From: an uncultured Lachnospiraceae bacterium
GTDB lineage: Bacteria > Bacillota_A > Clostridia > Lachnospirales > Lachnospiraceae
Direction: 5' to 3'
Assembly: GCA_910588595.1 (NCBI GenBank)
Contig: CAJUQU010000016.1
Span: 13,633-29,283 of the forward strand
DNA length: 15,651 bases
Shown here: positions 6,960-14,014 of the stretch, piece by piece
How the letters are laid out: the number at the start of each line of letters is the position of its first letter
How positions within the stretch are numbered: position 1 is the stretch's first letter
The notes under the pieces: model-generated
What the model was told of the DNA's origin: nothing
Databases searched by the model: none
What the model saw: the letters and a program-made list of their open reading frames with translations, nothing else
Made by a program: the position numbers and the translations under genes

Positions 6960-7022
6960 AGACATGAGTTCTCCTTTTCGCCGCATCAGTCTCAGATCCG
7001 TTTTCCATCTGTTTAATGGTAA

Positions 7023-7140
7023 CAGTTCAGCCTTCGGCTTCCTGTTACAAGCATGAAGCCATGCAAAAACCGCTTCGCGGATGTCAAAGCCACGTACCGT
7101 GGCTTGATGCATCTCAACCACTATGCTTTGGGCTGAACTG
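7023..7140. mobile_element. MITE-like, hairpin-rich interspersed repeat (full copy)
   Basis: A 118-bp element with perfect 10-bp terminal inverted repeats, CAGTTCAGCC (7023-7032) and GGCTGAACTG (7131-7140), flanked by a direct TAA on each side (7020-7022 and 7141-7143). The left half recurs at 15597-15651 with 54 of 55 bases identical. It folds into a chain of short hairpins: GTAACAG/CTGTTAC enclosing AGCC-TTC-GGCT (7019-7048), GCATG/CATGC (7051-7064), CCGC-TTC-GCGG (7070-7080) and AAGCCACG-TAC-CGTGGCTT (7087-7105). It has no transposase, so it would be a non-autonomous element moved by an enzyme encoded elsewhere, or a REP-like structural repeat. It sits in the intergenic region between divergent genes. 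Confidence 0.7.
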
Positions 7141-7173
7141 TAACGTTTAATGTATACTGCCGGCTTTCTACAC

Positions 7174-7202
7174 TTGTAGTACATACCATTATGTGCTATG
7201 AT
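7174..7202 (+). promoter_or_regulatory. Extended -10 promoter of the 234-aa hypothetical gene
   Basis: TTGTAG (7174-7179), a 17-bp spacer and TATGAT (7197-7202), with TGC directly before the -10 (7194-7196), an extended -10 element. The -10 covers an in-frame ATG at 7198, which rules that codon out as the translation start and supports the ATG at 7252. It lies about 35 bp beyond the MITE-like element. Confidence 0.65.
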
Positions 7203-7251
7203 AAAACCAAAATCAAATTTATTGAGTCACAGAGAAAGGACGGTTTTGCAA

Positions 7252-7956
7252 ATGGAGTACCTATGTTCTATTCCGACCAGTTACAGGGAAGGCACCTACA
7301 CCCACGAGGACTTCCACGAAGACATCGAGGAAGGGATCTTTTTCGATTACGATGATCAGTATCAGATCCTCACTTACACGGTTCCAAACCTAGAAGACTG
7401 CCGTGAGATCTCGCTTTATCAGATCTCGGACAAGGAACTTATCGAAACGCTGAATGTCACTTACGATCAGGATGGTACACTGCAGAAGATCACTGCACGG
7501 CTCAATGACCGGGAGCTGTTTCTGTATGTCCATTACACGGACTCCGGGCATGCGAAACAGGAACTCAAAAACTTTGCGGTCCGAAACGCCGATGCGATCG
7601 TGGAGCAGATATGCGCATTCAAAGACGTCGCCGCCAGACTTTTTGTGGAATATTTCTGTGACGGCGACGCTTATGACTTTCACGCCAAGATCGGCACTGC
7701 CGCCCAGAAAGAGGCAATCGAAAAAGAGTACCCAGACAATAAGGACATCGTTGACTCCCCTGGTGATTATCCTTTTGACTATTGTTATGAAGGTGATAAT
7801 GAAGCGTTCCACATCCTCACTGCCTGCGCCGCCGACGGCGAATTTAATTATTTCCAGTACACCGTTGACCTCATGGAAGAGCGCATCAGGGAGAAAGCAG
7901 TGCCGCTGCTGCCAAAAACGGCGGATTTCAAATTTATCTGTGAGATGTACGATTGA
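7252..7956 (+). CDS. Hypothetical acidic protein (234 aa)
   Basis: I do not recognise the family. It is acidic and soluble, with no signal peptide, membrane helix or Cys motif. The N-terminal ~110 residues read as a beta-rich domain (SIPTSYREGTYTHEDFHEDI, then strand-like stretches to LFLYVHYTD). Residues ~112-150 are helical (NFAVRNADAIVEQICAFKDV). The C-terminal part contains FDYCYEGDNEAFHILTACA and an end helix (DLMEERIREKAVPLL). The ATG at 7252 is chosen because AAGGA lies about 11 nt upstream and the upstream ATG at 7198 is inside the promoter. It is a one-gene unit on the plus strand, convergent with the ABC gene that ends 18 nt later. It resembles in size and acidity single-gene proteins found as immunity or antitoxin-like cargo, but nothing in the sequence proves that. 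Confidence 0.82.
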   Translation: MEYLCSIPTSYREGTYTHEDFHEDIEEGIFFDYDDQYQILTYTVPNLEDCREISLYQISDKELIETLNVTYDQDGTLQKITARLNDRELFLYVHYTDSGHAKQELKNFAVRNADAIVEQICAFKDVAARLFVEYFCDGDAYDFHAKIGTAAQKEAIEKEYPDNKDIVDSPGDYPFDYCYEGDNEAFHILTACAADGEFNYFQYTVDLMEERIREKAVPLLPKTADFKFICEMYD

Positions 7957-7983
7957 TCGGCAGACGCCGAAAATTCAATTTTT
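7957..7983 (+). terminator. Weak intrinsic terminator between convergent genes
   Basis: TCGGC-AGAC-GCCGA (7957-7970) begins directly after the TGA of the plus-strand gene and is followed by AAATTCAATTTTT. The stem is only 5 bp and the T-run is delayed, so it is weak. It overlaps the last codons of the convergent ABC gene. Confidence 0.4.
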
Positions 7984-9795
7984 ATAGTACGCCTCCTGCG
8001 CGCTGTACAGTCTGTAGTACGTTCCCTTTTCCGCCAGGAGTGTCTCGTGGTTCCCCTCCTCGAGGATCTGACCGCCGCCGAGCACCACGATGCGGTCACA
8101 GAACTTGCAGCTGCTCATGCGGTGTGAGATGTAGATCGCCGTCTTGTTCCGGATCAGCGTGTTAAAGTTCTCATAGATCTCCGCCTCCGCGATCGGATCG
8201 AGCGCCGCCGTGGGCTCGTCGAGTATGATAAACGGTGCGTCCTTGTACAGTGCCCGCGCGATCGCTGCCTTCTGTGCCTCGCCGCCCGAGAGCAGCACGC
8301 CCTGACCGTTCTCGTGCCCGAGCAGCGTCCGCTCCTTCTGCGGCAGCTCCTGCACGCGCTCCCAGATCCCGGCAAGTTTCAGCGCGCGCGCAAGGCGCTC
8401 CCCGTCGATCTCGCTGCCGGAAGCGATATTCTCATCGAGCGGAAAATCATACAGCCTGAAATCCTGAAAAACCACAGAAAAGATCCTGACATACTCCTTG
8501 TAATCGTATTTCTCGATATTGATGCCGTTTAGCCGGATCTCCCCCTCCGTCGGCTCATATAAGCGGCACAAAAGTTTGATCAGCGTCGTCTTTCCCGCGC
8601 CGTTCATGCCCACGAGCGCAAGTTTCTCCCCGACCCGGAAGGTCATGGACACGTCTTTCAGGATGTCCTGATCCGTCCCCGGATAGCGGAAACTGACGTG
8701 GAACAGCTCGAGCCTGTACGCGTTGTCGTCGCGCTTCTCGATCGGCAGCGTGCCGTCGTAATGCATGTCCGGGCGCGTGATGAACGTCTCGTAGGTGGTC
8801 AGGTACTCGTTCATATAATTGATATCATGATACTTGCCAAGCAGATTCTGAACGCCCGCGACCATCGTGATGACTGCCCCGGCGTACATGGTCACTTCGC
8901 CGATCGTGATGCTGCCCGCGATCGCTTTTGCCGCGATGCAGATATACGTGACAGCCGCAAACATCTGCGCGGCAAAGGTCGGCACAGCACGGCACCTGCC
9001 GCTGTAACATCCCTGCTCCGTGTACATCCTCCCCACCGTGCGGAACACCTCTGTCTTTTTGTACAGGTAGTCTTTCAGACCGAAAAGCCGGATATCCTTC
9101 ACATACGTTTCCTTGTTGATCAGGTTCAGCAGATACGCCGACAGCGTGTTGACATGCTCGTTTTTCAGCGCTGTCTCCACCATTACCTCGCCCTCTTTTT
9201 TCGAAAAATGATTGCTCAGCACAAACACGACCGCAAACGCGGCGATCATCAGTGCCGCCAGAAACACCGACACCGCCATATTCTCCTTGTCACTGTCCGT
9301 CCTTGCAAAGAGCACCAGCACAAAACCGCACGCGAAGACGATTCCCGTAAGCTCCCGGAAAAAGTCGTATATCGTCTGCAGCTGACGCTCCACGCCGCCC
9401 ATCCCGATCTCGCCTGCGCGCACCCTGCGGAACGCCTCCAGCGTCTCTGTCCGGTCGATCATCTCATACTCCATGGTAAATGCCTTCCGCGCAGTCCTTT
9501 TCTTGATCTCGTCCGCACACGGCTTGCAGTAGTGAGCCACGATCCGCTCACAGCCCTTTGCGGCGAGTTTCAGGACAAGCGCCGCGGACACCATCCACAC
9601 CACATATATGACAGCCGTGTCATATTCTGCGAGCACCAGGCGGTCCAGGATCCCCGCGTAAAAGATATTGTTTACATAGGGCACTGCCGCCGCGGTCAGT
9701 GCACCGATCACGATCGCCGCCTTGATCGTCCTGTAGCCTTTTGTCTGAAATATGATATAGTGCCACATTTCCTGTATCGTCATATTTTTCTTCAT
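7975..9795 (-). CDS. ABC exporter half-transporter B (permease fused to ATPase)
   Basis: A 606-residue protein of the usual exporter layout: six membrane helices in about 1-320 and a nucleotide-binding domain from about 360. ATPase motifs are complete: Walker A GMNGAGKTT (396-404), Q-loop Q444 in VVFQDF, signature LLSGGEAQ (501-508), Walker B FIILDE (522-527, catalytic E527) and switch H558 in YISHRMSS. There is no C39 peptidase domain, so it would not cleave a leader peptide itself. The ATG at 9795 has AGGAGG about 7 nt upstream. It follows the other half-transporter gene by 49 nt, a gap that holds a 13-bp tandem repeat, so the two products probably form a heterodimer. The substrate is unknown; a regulatory pair upstream suggests a peptide or antimicrobial. 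Confidence 0.94.
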   Translation of the reverse strand: MKKNMTIQEMWHYIIFQTKGYRTIKAAIVIGALTAAAVPYVNNIFYAGILDRLVLAEYDTAVIYVVWMVSAALVLKLAAKGCERIVAHYCKPCADEIKKRTARKAFTMEYEMIDRTETLEAFRRVRAGEIGMGGVERQLQTIYDFFRELTGIVFACGFVLVLFARTDSDKENMAVSVFLAALMIAAFAVVFVLSNHFSKKEGEVMVETALKNEHVNTLSAYLLNLINKETYVKDIRLFGLKDYLYKKTEVFRTVGRMYTEQGCYSGRCRAVPTFAAQMFAAVTYICIAAKAIAGSITIGEVTMYAGAVITMVAGVQNLLGKYHDINYMNEYLTTYETFITRPDMHYDGTLPIEKRDDNAYRLELFHVSFRYPGTDQDILKDVSMTFRVGEKLALVGMNGAGKTTLIKLLCRLYEPTEGEIRLNGINIEKYDYKEYVRIFSVVFQDFRLYDFPLDENIASGSEIDGERLARALKLAGIWERVQELPQKERTLLGHENGQGVLLSGGEAQKAAIARALYKDAPFIILDEPTAALDPIAEAEIYENFNTLIRNKTAIYISHRMSSCKFCDRIVVLGGGQILEEGNHETLLAEKGTYYRLYSAQEAYYKN

Positions 9796-9807
9796 GATAC
9801 GCCTCCT

Positions 9808-9846
9808 ATGATCCCCTTTTATGATTCCCTTTTATGATCCCCTTCT
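9808..9846. repeat. 13-bp tandem repeat between the two ABC genes
   Basis: Three consecutive units, ATGATCCCCTTTT (9808-9820), ATGATTCCCTTTT (9821-9833) and ATGATCCCCTTCT (9834-9846), reach into the stop codon of the upstream ABC gene. On the transcript each unit reads as AAAAGGGGATCAT, so the spacer carries several purine-rich, ribosome-binding-like stretches before the real AGGAGG of the second gene. It may be simple slippage. Confidence 0.8.
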
Positions 9847-11662
9847 ACGAAATTGATCCGTCCGGTTTTTCAGCCCCCTGCCCGGCATCCTGATAGTATC
9901 TGCTCTGCACCTGGAACATTTCGTGATATGCGCCCTGCTTCCGCATCAGTTGCTCGTGCGTCCCCTGCTCTACGACACACCCCTCGGACAACAGTATGAT
10001 CCTGTCGCAGAACCGGGTGGAGGCAAGCCTGTGCGAGATGAAGAGCACGCTTTTCCCCCGCAGCAGGGTCTGATACTTCTCGTAGATCTCCGTCTCCGCC
10101 AGCGCATCCAGCGCCGCTGTGGGCTCATCGAGCATGACGAGCGACGCATCGCGGTAAAGCGCCCGCGCCAGCAGAAGTTTCTGCTGCTCCCCGCCGGAAA
10201 GCCCTATGCCGTCCGGCACGATGTCCTTGCCCAGATGAGTATCGAGCTGTCCTGCCAGGCCTCTGACCTTCTGGTCAAACCCTGCCTGCGCGAGCACCTT
10301 CCACATTTTCTCGCGGTCGTACGTCTCCGCCAGCGCGATATTTTCACCGATACTGTAGGAAGTCTGAAACGGCTCCTGAAAGATAGCCGCCTGCTTGGCA
10401 AAATAGCTTTTCCTGTCCAGATCCCTCGTGCTGACACCGTTGACATACACGGTGCCCGATGTCGGGAGATACAGCCCTGCCATCAGCTTCACGATCGTCG
10501 TCTTGCCTGCGCCGTTCACACCGACAAGGGCGATCTTCTCGCCCGCCGCCAGGCGGAAGCTGACATCGCGCAGCGTCTCCGCCTCCGCGCCGCAGTAGCG
10601 GTAGCTGACATGATCGAACTCGATCTCGATGTCCGTCCACGCGCTGCAGTCCACCGCCTCGCCGGACGGCTTTTCCTCCTCTAGATCGAGATAGGCGCGC
10701 AGGTCGTTGATGCTGTCACTGTCCTGCTTGACAGCGACCACACTTTTGCTGATCATGCCGATCCAGTTGGAAAATCCGGCGATCAGCCCCAGATAAAAGA
10801 CAAACTCCGACAGACGCATGCCGCCAGCGAGCTGCAGGATCAGATACAGATAGCAGATCACGTCGCGCACCGCGTCCAGCACCGTGTCCAGGATATTGCT
10901 GCCGTATGAACGCATATCCCAGCGAAAATGAAGCTGGCGGCACCGCCTGATCGCCGCGTCAAACTTCCCGATGATCCAGCTCTCCAGCCCGAAAATGCGG
11001 ATATCCTTGCCGCCCTGGATGTCGTCTACCTCGCGGTTGATATAGTGCATCGTCATCTGCTGCTCAGCGACCGGATCCTTGATCTTCTGGTAATAGCGCG
11101 TCACCCCGTACGCTGCCGCCGCGCTGACTGCGGACATGGCGATGAGCATTGCCAGGATCTTCCAGTTCATGCTGCCCACGAGCAGCGCATAGACCACAAG
11201 CCCCAGCACACTTTTCAAAAGATCGCTGTTGTGGCGGAAAAACCCTTCCAGACCAAAAGAATTTGCCCACAGACAGTTGTCCGACTTTTCTTTTAATTTG
11301 TGGATCTCCTCGTCCTCATACTGCTCCATGCTGACTGTCAGATCCTTCTCGATCTGCTCCATGATGAACAGTTCGGTCCTCGCCTCGATGTACTGCCCGT
11401 CGCCGCGCGCCTCCAGATACCCCTTTGCGATGTTCAGCACACCACAGACGGCAAATGCCGCCAGGACGAGCAGGACAAGCTTTGACATGGAGATCCCCTG
11501 TTCCAGGCTGCCTATGATCATGGACGTGGTCATCATTCCCACGATCGGCACAAAGACGTAGAACACCGCCTCCGCGATCGTGCTGAGGACGATCTTTTTC
11601 TTTTTTTGCCACAGTGGTCCATACGTGTACCGGTAATTGCTCCATATTGAATGCTGCTTCAT
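9845..11662 (-). CDS. ABC exporter half-transporter A (permease fused to ATPase)
   Basis: A 605-residue exporter-type protein with membrane helices in about 1-310 and an ATPase domain from about 345. Walker A is GVNGAGKTT (381-389), the Q-loop Q429 is in AIFQEPF, the signature is GLSGGEQQ (487-494), Walker B is LVMLDE (508-513, catalytic E513) and the switch H544 is in FISHRLAS. Both partners of the pair keep full catalytic motifs, so neither ATP site is obviously degenerate. The tail after ~585 is polar and has no recognised domain. The ATG at 11662 has AGGGAGAG about 8 nt upstream. It lies downstream of the kinase gene on the same strand but behind an intrinsic terminator (11769-11740), so it may have its own, unrecognised promoter or be expressed by read-through. 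It is the first gene of the ABC pair. Confidence 0.94.
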   Translation of the reverse strand: MKQHSIWSNYRYTYGPLWQKKKKIVLSTIAEAVFYVFVPIVGMMTTSMIIGSLEQGISMSKLVLLVLAAFAVCGVLNIAKGYLEARGDGQYIEARTELFIMEQIEKDLTVSMEQYEDEEIHKLKEKSDNCLWANSFGLEGFFRHNSDLLKSVLGLVVYALLVGSMNWKILAMLIAMSAVSAAAAYGVTRYYQKIKDPVAEQQMTMHYINREVDDIQGGKDIRIFGLESWIIGKFDAAIRRCRQLHFRWDMRSYGSNILDTVLDAVRDVICYLYLILQLAGGMRLSEFVFYLGLIAGFSNWIGMISKSVVAVKQDSDSINDLRAYLDLEEEKPSGEAVDCSAWTDIEIEFDHVSYRYCGAEAETLRDVSFRLAAGEKIALVGVNGAGKTTIVKLMAGLYLPTSGTVYVNGVSTRDLDRKSYFAKQAAIFQEPFQTSYSIGENIALAETYDREKMWKVLAQAGFDQKVRGLAGQLDTHLGKDIVPDGIGLSGGEQQKLLLARALYRDASLVMLDEPTAALDALAETEIYEKYQTLLRGKSVLFISHRLASTRFCDRIILLSEGCVVEQGTHEQLMRKQGAYHEMFQVQSRYYQDAGQGAEKPDGSIS

Positions 11663-11739
11663 AGTCTGTTCTCTCCCTTTCTATTCCCCTATTTGATCCG
11701 CTGACGCCATCCTACCATTTTCTCCCGTTTTTTGCACAG

Positions 11740-11769
11740 AAAAAGGCACAGACGGTAAAAATCTGTACC
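11740..11769 (-). terminator. Intrinsic terminator between the kinase and ABC genes
   Basis: On the minus strand GGTACAGA (11769-11762) pairs with TCTGTGCC (11752-11745) around a 9-nt loop, an 8-bp stem with one G-U pair, followed at once by TTTTT (11744-11740). It begins 25 nt after the kinase stop codon. The G-U pair fits the minus strand, where it is a wobble, but is an A-C mismatch on the plus strand, supporting the orientation. Confidence 0.65.
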
Positions 11770-11794
11770 TGGATGGTCTAGAGCGTGTTTGGGA

Positions 11795-12514
11795 TCATAT
11801 CGGCAGCATGATCTCCGTCACAAAGACGCCCGGCTCGTTCTTGCGGTTGATGTAGCCGTCGTATTTGTTCACGATATTGTTGATCCGCTTTAATCCATGC
11901 CCGTGATCGCCGCGCTTCGTCGTGATGTACTCCTCGTCGAGTTTCCGCACGACCTCGCTCGTCGCATTGGTGACGGACACGTAGAGCTGCCTGCGCAGGA
12001 TTCCGATGTAGAGCCGGATAAACTGATGTTCCGGATCGACTTTCTCACACGCCTCCACCGCGTTGTCGATCAGGTTGCCGATGACAACGCACAGGTCGAT
12101 ATCCGACACGGCAAGCTCCTTGGGCACGGTCGCCTTATAATCCACCTGGATCCCCCTCTTGACCGCGAGGGAGATCTTGGAGTTCAGGATGGCGTCCGCG
12201 TTGATATTTCCGGTGTGAAACAACAGATCGATGTCGTCAAGATCCTGTTCGAGCCTGTCGAGATACGCTTTTGCCTCATCCAGACTGTCCATCGCCAGAT
12301 ACGCCTTGACGGACTGCATGTGGTTGTGATAGTCATGCCGCCAGCCCCGCATCGTGAGGTAGAGATTGTGCACCTCGTCAACCTGGTTTTTCAAAAGTTT
12401 GTTCTGATACGCCGCGATCTGTCTGTCATATGCCCTGTCTATCGTGCGGTACAGCAGATAGACAATGACCGCAAGCAGGAACAAAATTGACAATATCATC
12501 ATGATCATGTTCAT
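11795..12514 (-). CDS. Short GHKL sensor histidine kinase (AgrC-type catalytic core)
   Basis: A 239-residue kinase with one membrane helix (~3-22), a coiled dimerisation helix and a GHKL ATPase domain. The H-box is RHDYHNH with phospho-acceptor H60, the N-box is NLIDNAVEA (147-155) and the G-box is GDHGHGLKRI (202-211). It phosphorylates the partner LytTR regulator. AgrC/ComD-type kinases normally have six or more N-terminal helices for peptide sensing; here that sensor is absent, leaving almost only the catalytic core. The start is the ATG at 12514, because AGGGGGA ends 6 nt before it; a GTG at 12520 abuts that same site and is unlikely. The gene begins 30 nt after the regulator's stop codon and is followed by a terminator and two ABC exporter genes. 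The ABC pair or another protein may supply the signal input (inference). Confidence 0.92.
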   Translation of the reverse strand: MNMIMMILSILFLLAVIVYLLYRTIDRAYDRQIAAYQNKLLKNQVDEVHNLYLTMRGWRHDYHNHMQSVKAYLAMDSLDEAKAYLDRLEQDLDDIDLLFHTGNINADAILNSKISLAVKRGIQVDYKATVPKELAVSDIDLCVVIGNLIDNAVEACEKVDPEHQFIRLYIGILRRQLYVSVTNATSEVVRKLDEEYITTKRGDHGHGLKRINNIVNKYDGYINRKNEPGVFVTEIMLPI

Positions 12515-12544
12515 GAGCACTCCCCCTCTGCCATTGGATAGATC

Positions 12545-13261
12545 TTACTCCCTGTAATACTGTATAAACCGCTCGTTCAGTTCCTGGTAGGAGTTGCGGC
12601 TGACCGGCAGGACTGTCCCGTCGGAGAGCGCACACGCCGCGCGGCTGATCTTCTCGACATACCTCAAATTCACCACAAAACTCCTGTGGCATTTCACAAA
12701 CAGTTCCTTTTGGTGCAGCATCGCCGCAACGGATGCCAGACTCTCCTTGACGCGGACCGCGGCACCGTCCTGTAAGTGAAGCTGCGTGTAATGCCCCAGC
12801 ACTTCTATATAACAGATGCTGCTCTCCGAAATCTTTCTGACAGCGCCCTTCTCCCCGACCGTGATGCAGTCCGTATCCTGCGCATCCGCTTCCGCCGTCT
12901 CGAGCAGTTCGTCAAGCAGACTGCCAAGCTTCTCCATCGCGACCGGCTTGAGCAGATACCGCACGGCATGCAGCTCATAGCCCTCGATCGCAAACGTCCT
13001 GTCCGCCGTCAGAAAGGCGATCGGGAGCGCTCTGTCCTTCCTGCGGATCGCGCGCGCAAGCTCCACACCGTTCATCTGCCGCATGGCGATATCCAGAAAA
13101 ACGATATCGTACGCAAACACCTCGTTTTTGAACAAAAATTCCTCCGCGCTCTCATATAATACGACCTCCGCCGTGATCCTGCGGCTCTCCGCCCACTGCA
13201 GGATCATGGCGCGCACAAGCGCCGCCTGCGCGGGCTCATCCTCACAATACGCGATGCGCAT
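12545..13261 (-). CDS. LytTR-family response regulator (AgrA/ComE-like)
   Basis: A 238-residue two-domain regulator. The receiver domain (1-~120) has the acidic pocket E7/D8, phospho-acceptor D57 in IVFLDIAM, T85 in FLTAD and K105 in YLLKPVA. The C-terminal LytTR DNA-binding domain (~134-236) includes ICYIEVLGHYTQLHL and the hallmark FVKCHRSFVVNLRYVEKI. LytTR proteins bind paired 9-bp motifs about one turn apart and usually activate peptide or surface functions. The ATG at 13261 has AGGAGG 8 nt upstream. It lies 22 nt after the GNAT gene and 30 nt before the kinase, all on the minus strand, so the three form one transcript. I found no convincing LytTR site in the ABC leader or the intergenic region at 13842-14014. 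Confidence 0.95.
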   Translation of the reverse strand: MRIAYCEDEPAQAALVRAMILQWAESRRITAEVVLYESAEEFLFKNEVFAYDIVFLDIAMRQMNGVELARAIRRKDRALPIAFLTADRTFAIEGYELHAVRYLLKPVAMEKLGSLLDELLETAEADAQDTDCITVGEKGAVRKISESSICYIEVLGHYTQLHLQDGAAVRVKESLASVAAMLHQKELFVKCHRSFVVNLRYVEKISRAACALSDGTVLPVSRNSYQELNERFIQYYRE

Positions 13262-13283
13262 ACTGTTTTCCTCCTATCCTGAC

Positions 13284-13841
13284 CTACGCTCGCTGTCCCT
13301 GCACATCCACAGACGGCAGGGCATTCAGTTTCTTTTCGTATATATAGCTGTCATAGGTGATATCCATGTGATATTTCCGAAATCTCGCCGTCCGCTCCAC
13401 AACAAATCCAAGCTTCCCGAGCAGGCGGTTCGACGCCGCATTCTCTACCGCGACCTCCGCCGTCACGCACTCCGCCCCCTGCAGTCCCAGCCAGTCAAGC
13501 ATCAGCTGCAGCGCCTCGCTGCCATACCCCTGACGCCAGAATTTCCTGTGAACACAGTAACCAATGTCATATATCTTCCCGGTCTCGTCGGGAAACATGC
13601 AGCACGACCCGACACGTTCTGCCGTGTCCGCAAGCTCAATGACGAGGTAATAACCATGCGGACTCTCCCCGAGCGCGTCAAGCGCCTTCTGGTAAGCCTC
13701 ATCGACATACTCCTTTGCCGGATCGCTCAAGTACTTTCCGTTTTCCGCGTCAAACCACATATCCGTGAGAAACACAAGGTCGGATTCCCTGTAATTTCTG
13801 ATACGGATGCGGCTGCCGCGCATATCTGTCTCTATCTTCAT
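13284..13841 (-). CDS. GNAT-family N-acetyltransferase (RimJ/RimL-like)
   Basis: A 185-residue single-domain acetyltransferase using acetyl-CoA. The fold begins with RIRIRNYRESDLVFL, and the CoA pyrophosphate-binding motif is FWRQGYGSEAL (~101-111), followed by the late RimJ-type motif ENAASNRLLGKLGF (~133-146). The substrate is unknown; relatives acetylate ribosomal proteins, amino acids or drugs. The ATG at 13841 is chosen because GGAGG lies about 7 nt before it, while the longer reading frame to 13892 has no such site. It is the first gene of the minus-strand group with the LytTR regulator (22 nt apart) and faces away from the K+ channel gene across a large inverted repeat. Whether it modifies something in the kinase-transporter pathway or is there by chance is unclear. 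Confidence 0.9.
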   Translation of the reverse strand: MKIETDMRGSRIRIRNYRESDLVFLTDMWFDAENGKYLSDPAKEYVDEAYQKALDALGESPHGYYLVIELADTAERVGSCCMFPDETGKIYDIGYCVHRKFWRQGYGSEALQLMLDWLGLQGAECVTAEVAVENAASNRLLGKLGFVVERTARFRKYHMDITYDSYIYEKKLNALPSVDVQGQRA

Positions 13842-13907
13842 CCCATTTCCTCCATCGCCGGAAACGACTCCGCGATTGAAACTGCTGCCCAAAAATGATA
13901 CACTTAC

Positions 13908-13978
13908 CTAAGGAACTGTAGAAAAATAAGTGACACATCTTGCGCAATCTGAGCACTTATTTTCCTACAATTCCTAAG
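13908..13978. repeat. 25-bp-arm inverted repeat between divergent GNAT and K+ channel genes
   Basis: The left arm 13908-13932 (CTAAGGAACTGTAG..., ending ATAAGTG) and the reverse complement of 13954-13978 (CTTAGGAATTGTAG..., ending ATAAGTG) agree at 22 of 25 bases. The 21-nt loop holds the palindrome TTGCGCAA (13940-13947). It fills the centre of the 173-bp gap between the two divergent start codons. There is no T-tract, so it is not a simple terminator. The arm mismatches make G-U type or A-A pairs, so either strand could form a long RNA hairpin. It could be a bidirectional operator, a small MITE or a structured leader. A TACAAT at 13966-13971 could be a -10 for the channel gene but has no good -35. 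Confidence 0.75.
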
Positions 13979-14014
13979 AAGAACAATGCGTGAAACCAGA
14001 AAGGAGCCAGATCA

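Noticed and set aside
6945..7184. 79-residue minus-strand reading frame (MYYKCRKPAVYIKRYSS...)
   Set aside because: It runs through the MITE-like repeat and its hairpins; it has no ribosome binding site, and its C-terminus lies in the 11-bp repeat array. Such peptides are by-products of the repeat.
7198..7251. ATG at 7198 as the start of the plus-strand hypothetical gene
   Set aside because: It overlaps the -10 hexamer of the promoter, so it would not be in the mRNA; the ATG at 7252 has a ribosome binding site.
8698..9837. 379-residue open frame on the plus strand, antisense to the second ABC gene
   Set aside because: The minus-strand frame has complete ABC motifs. The antisense product is rich in His, Arg and Gln, matches no fold and has no ribosome binding site; it reflects codon bias of the real gene.
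9923..10684. 253-residue open frame on the plus strand, antisense to the first ABC gene
   Set aside because: Same reason: shadow of a well-supported ABC ATPase domain.
13842..14014. LytTR binding sites or a clear divergent promoter pair in the large inverted repeat
   Set aside because: I compared the arms with the LytTR 9-bp consensus and looked for -35/-10 pairs at 16-18 bp spacing; only a lone TACAAT is plausible, so no promoter or operator was called.
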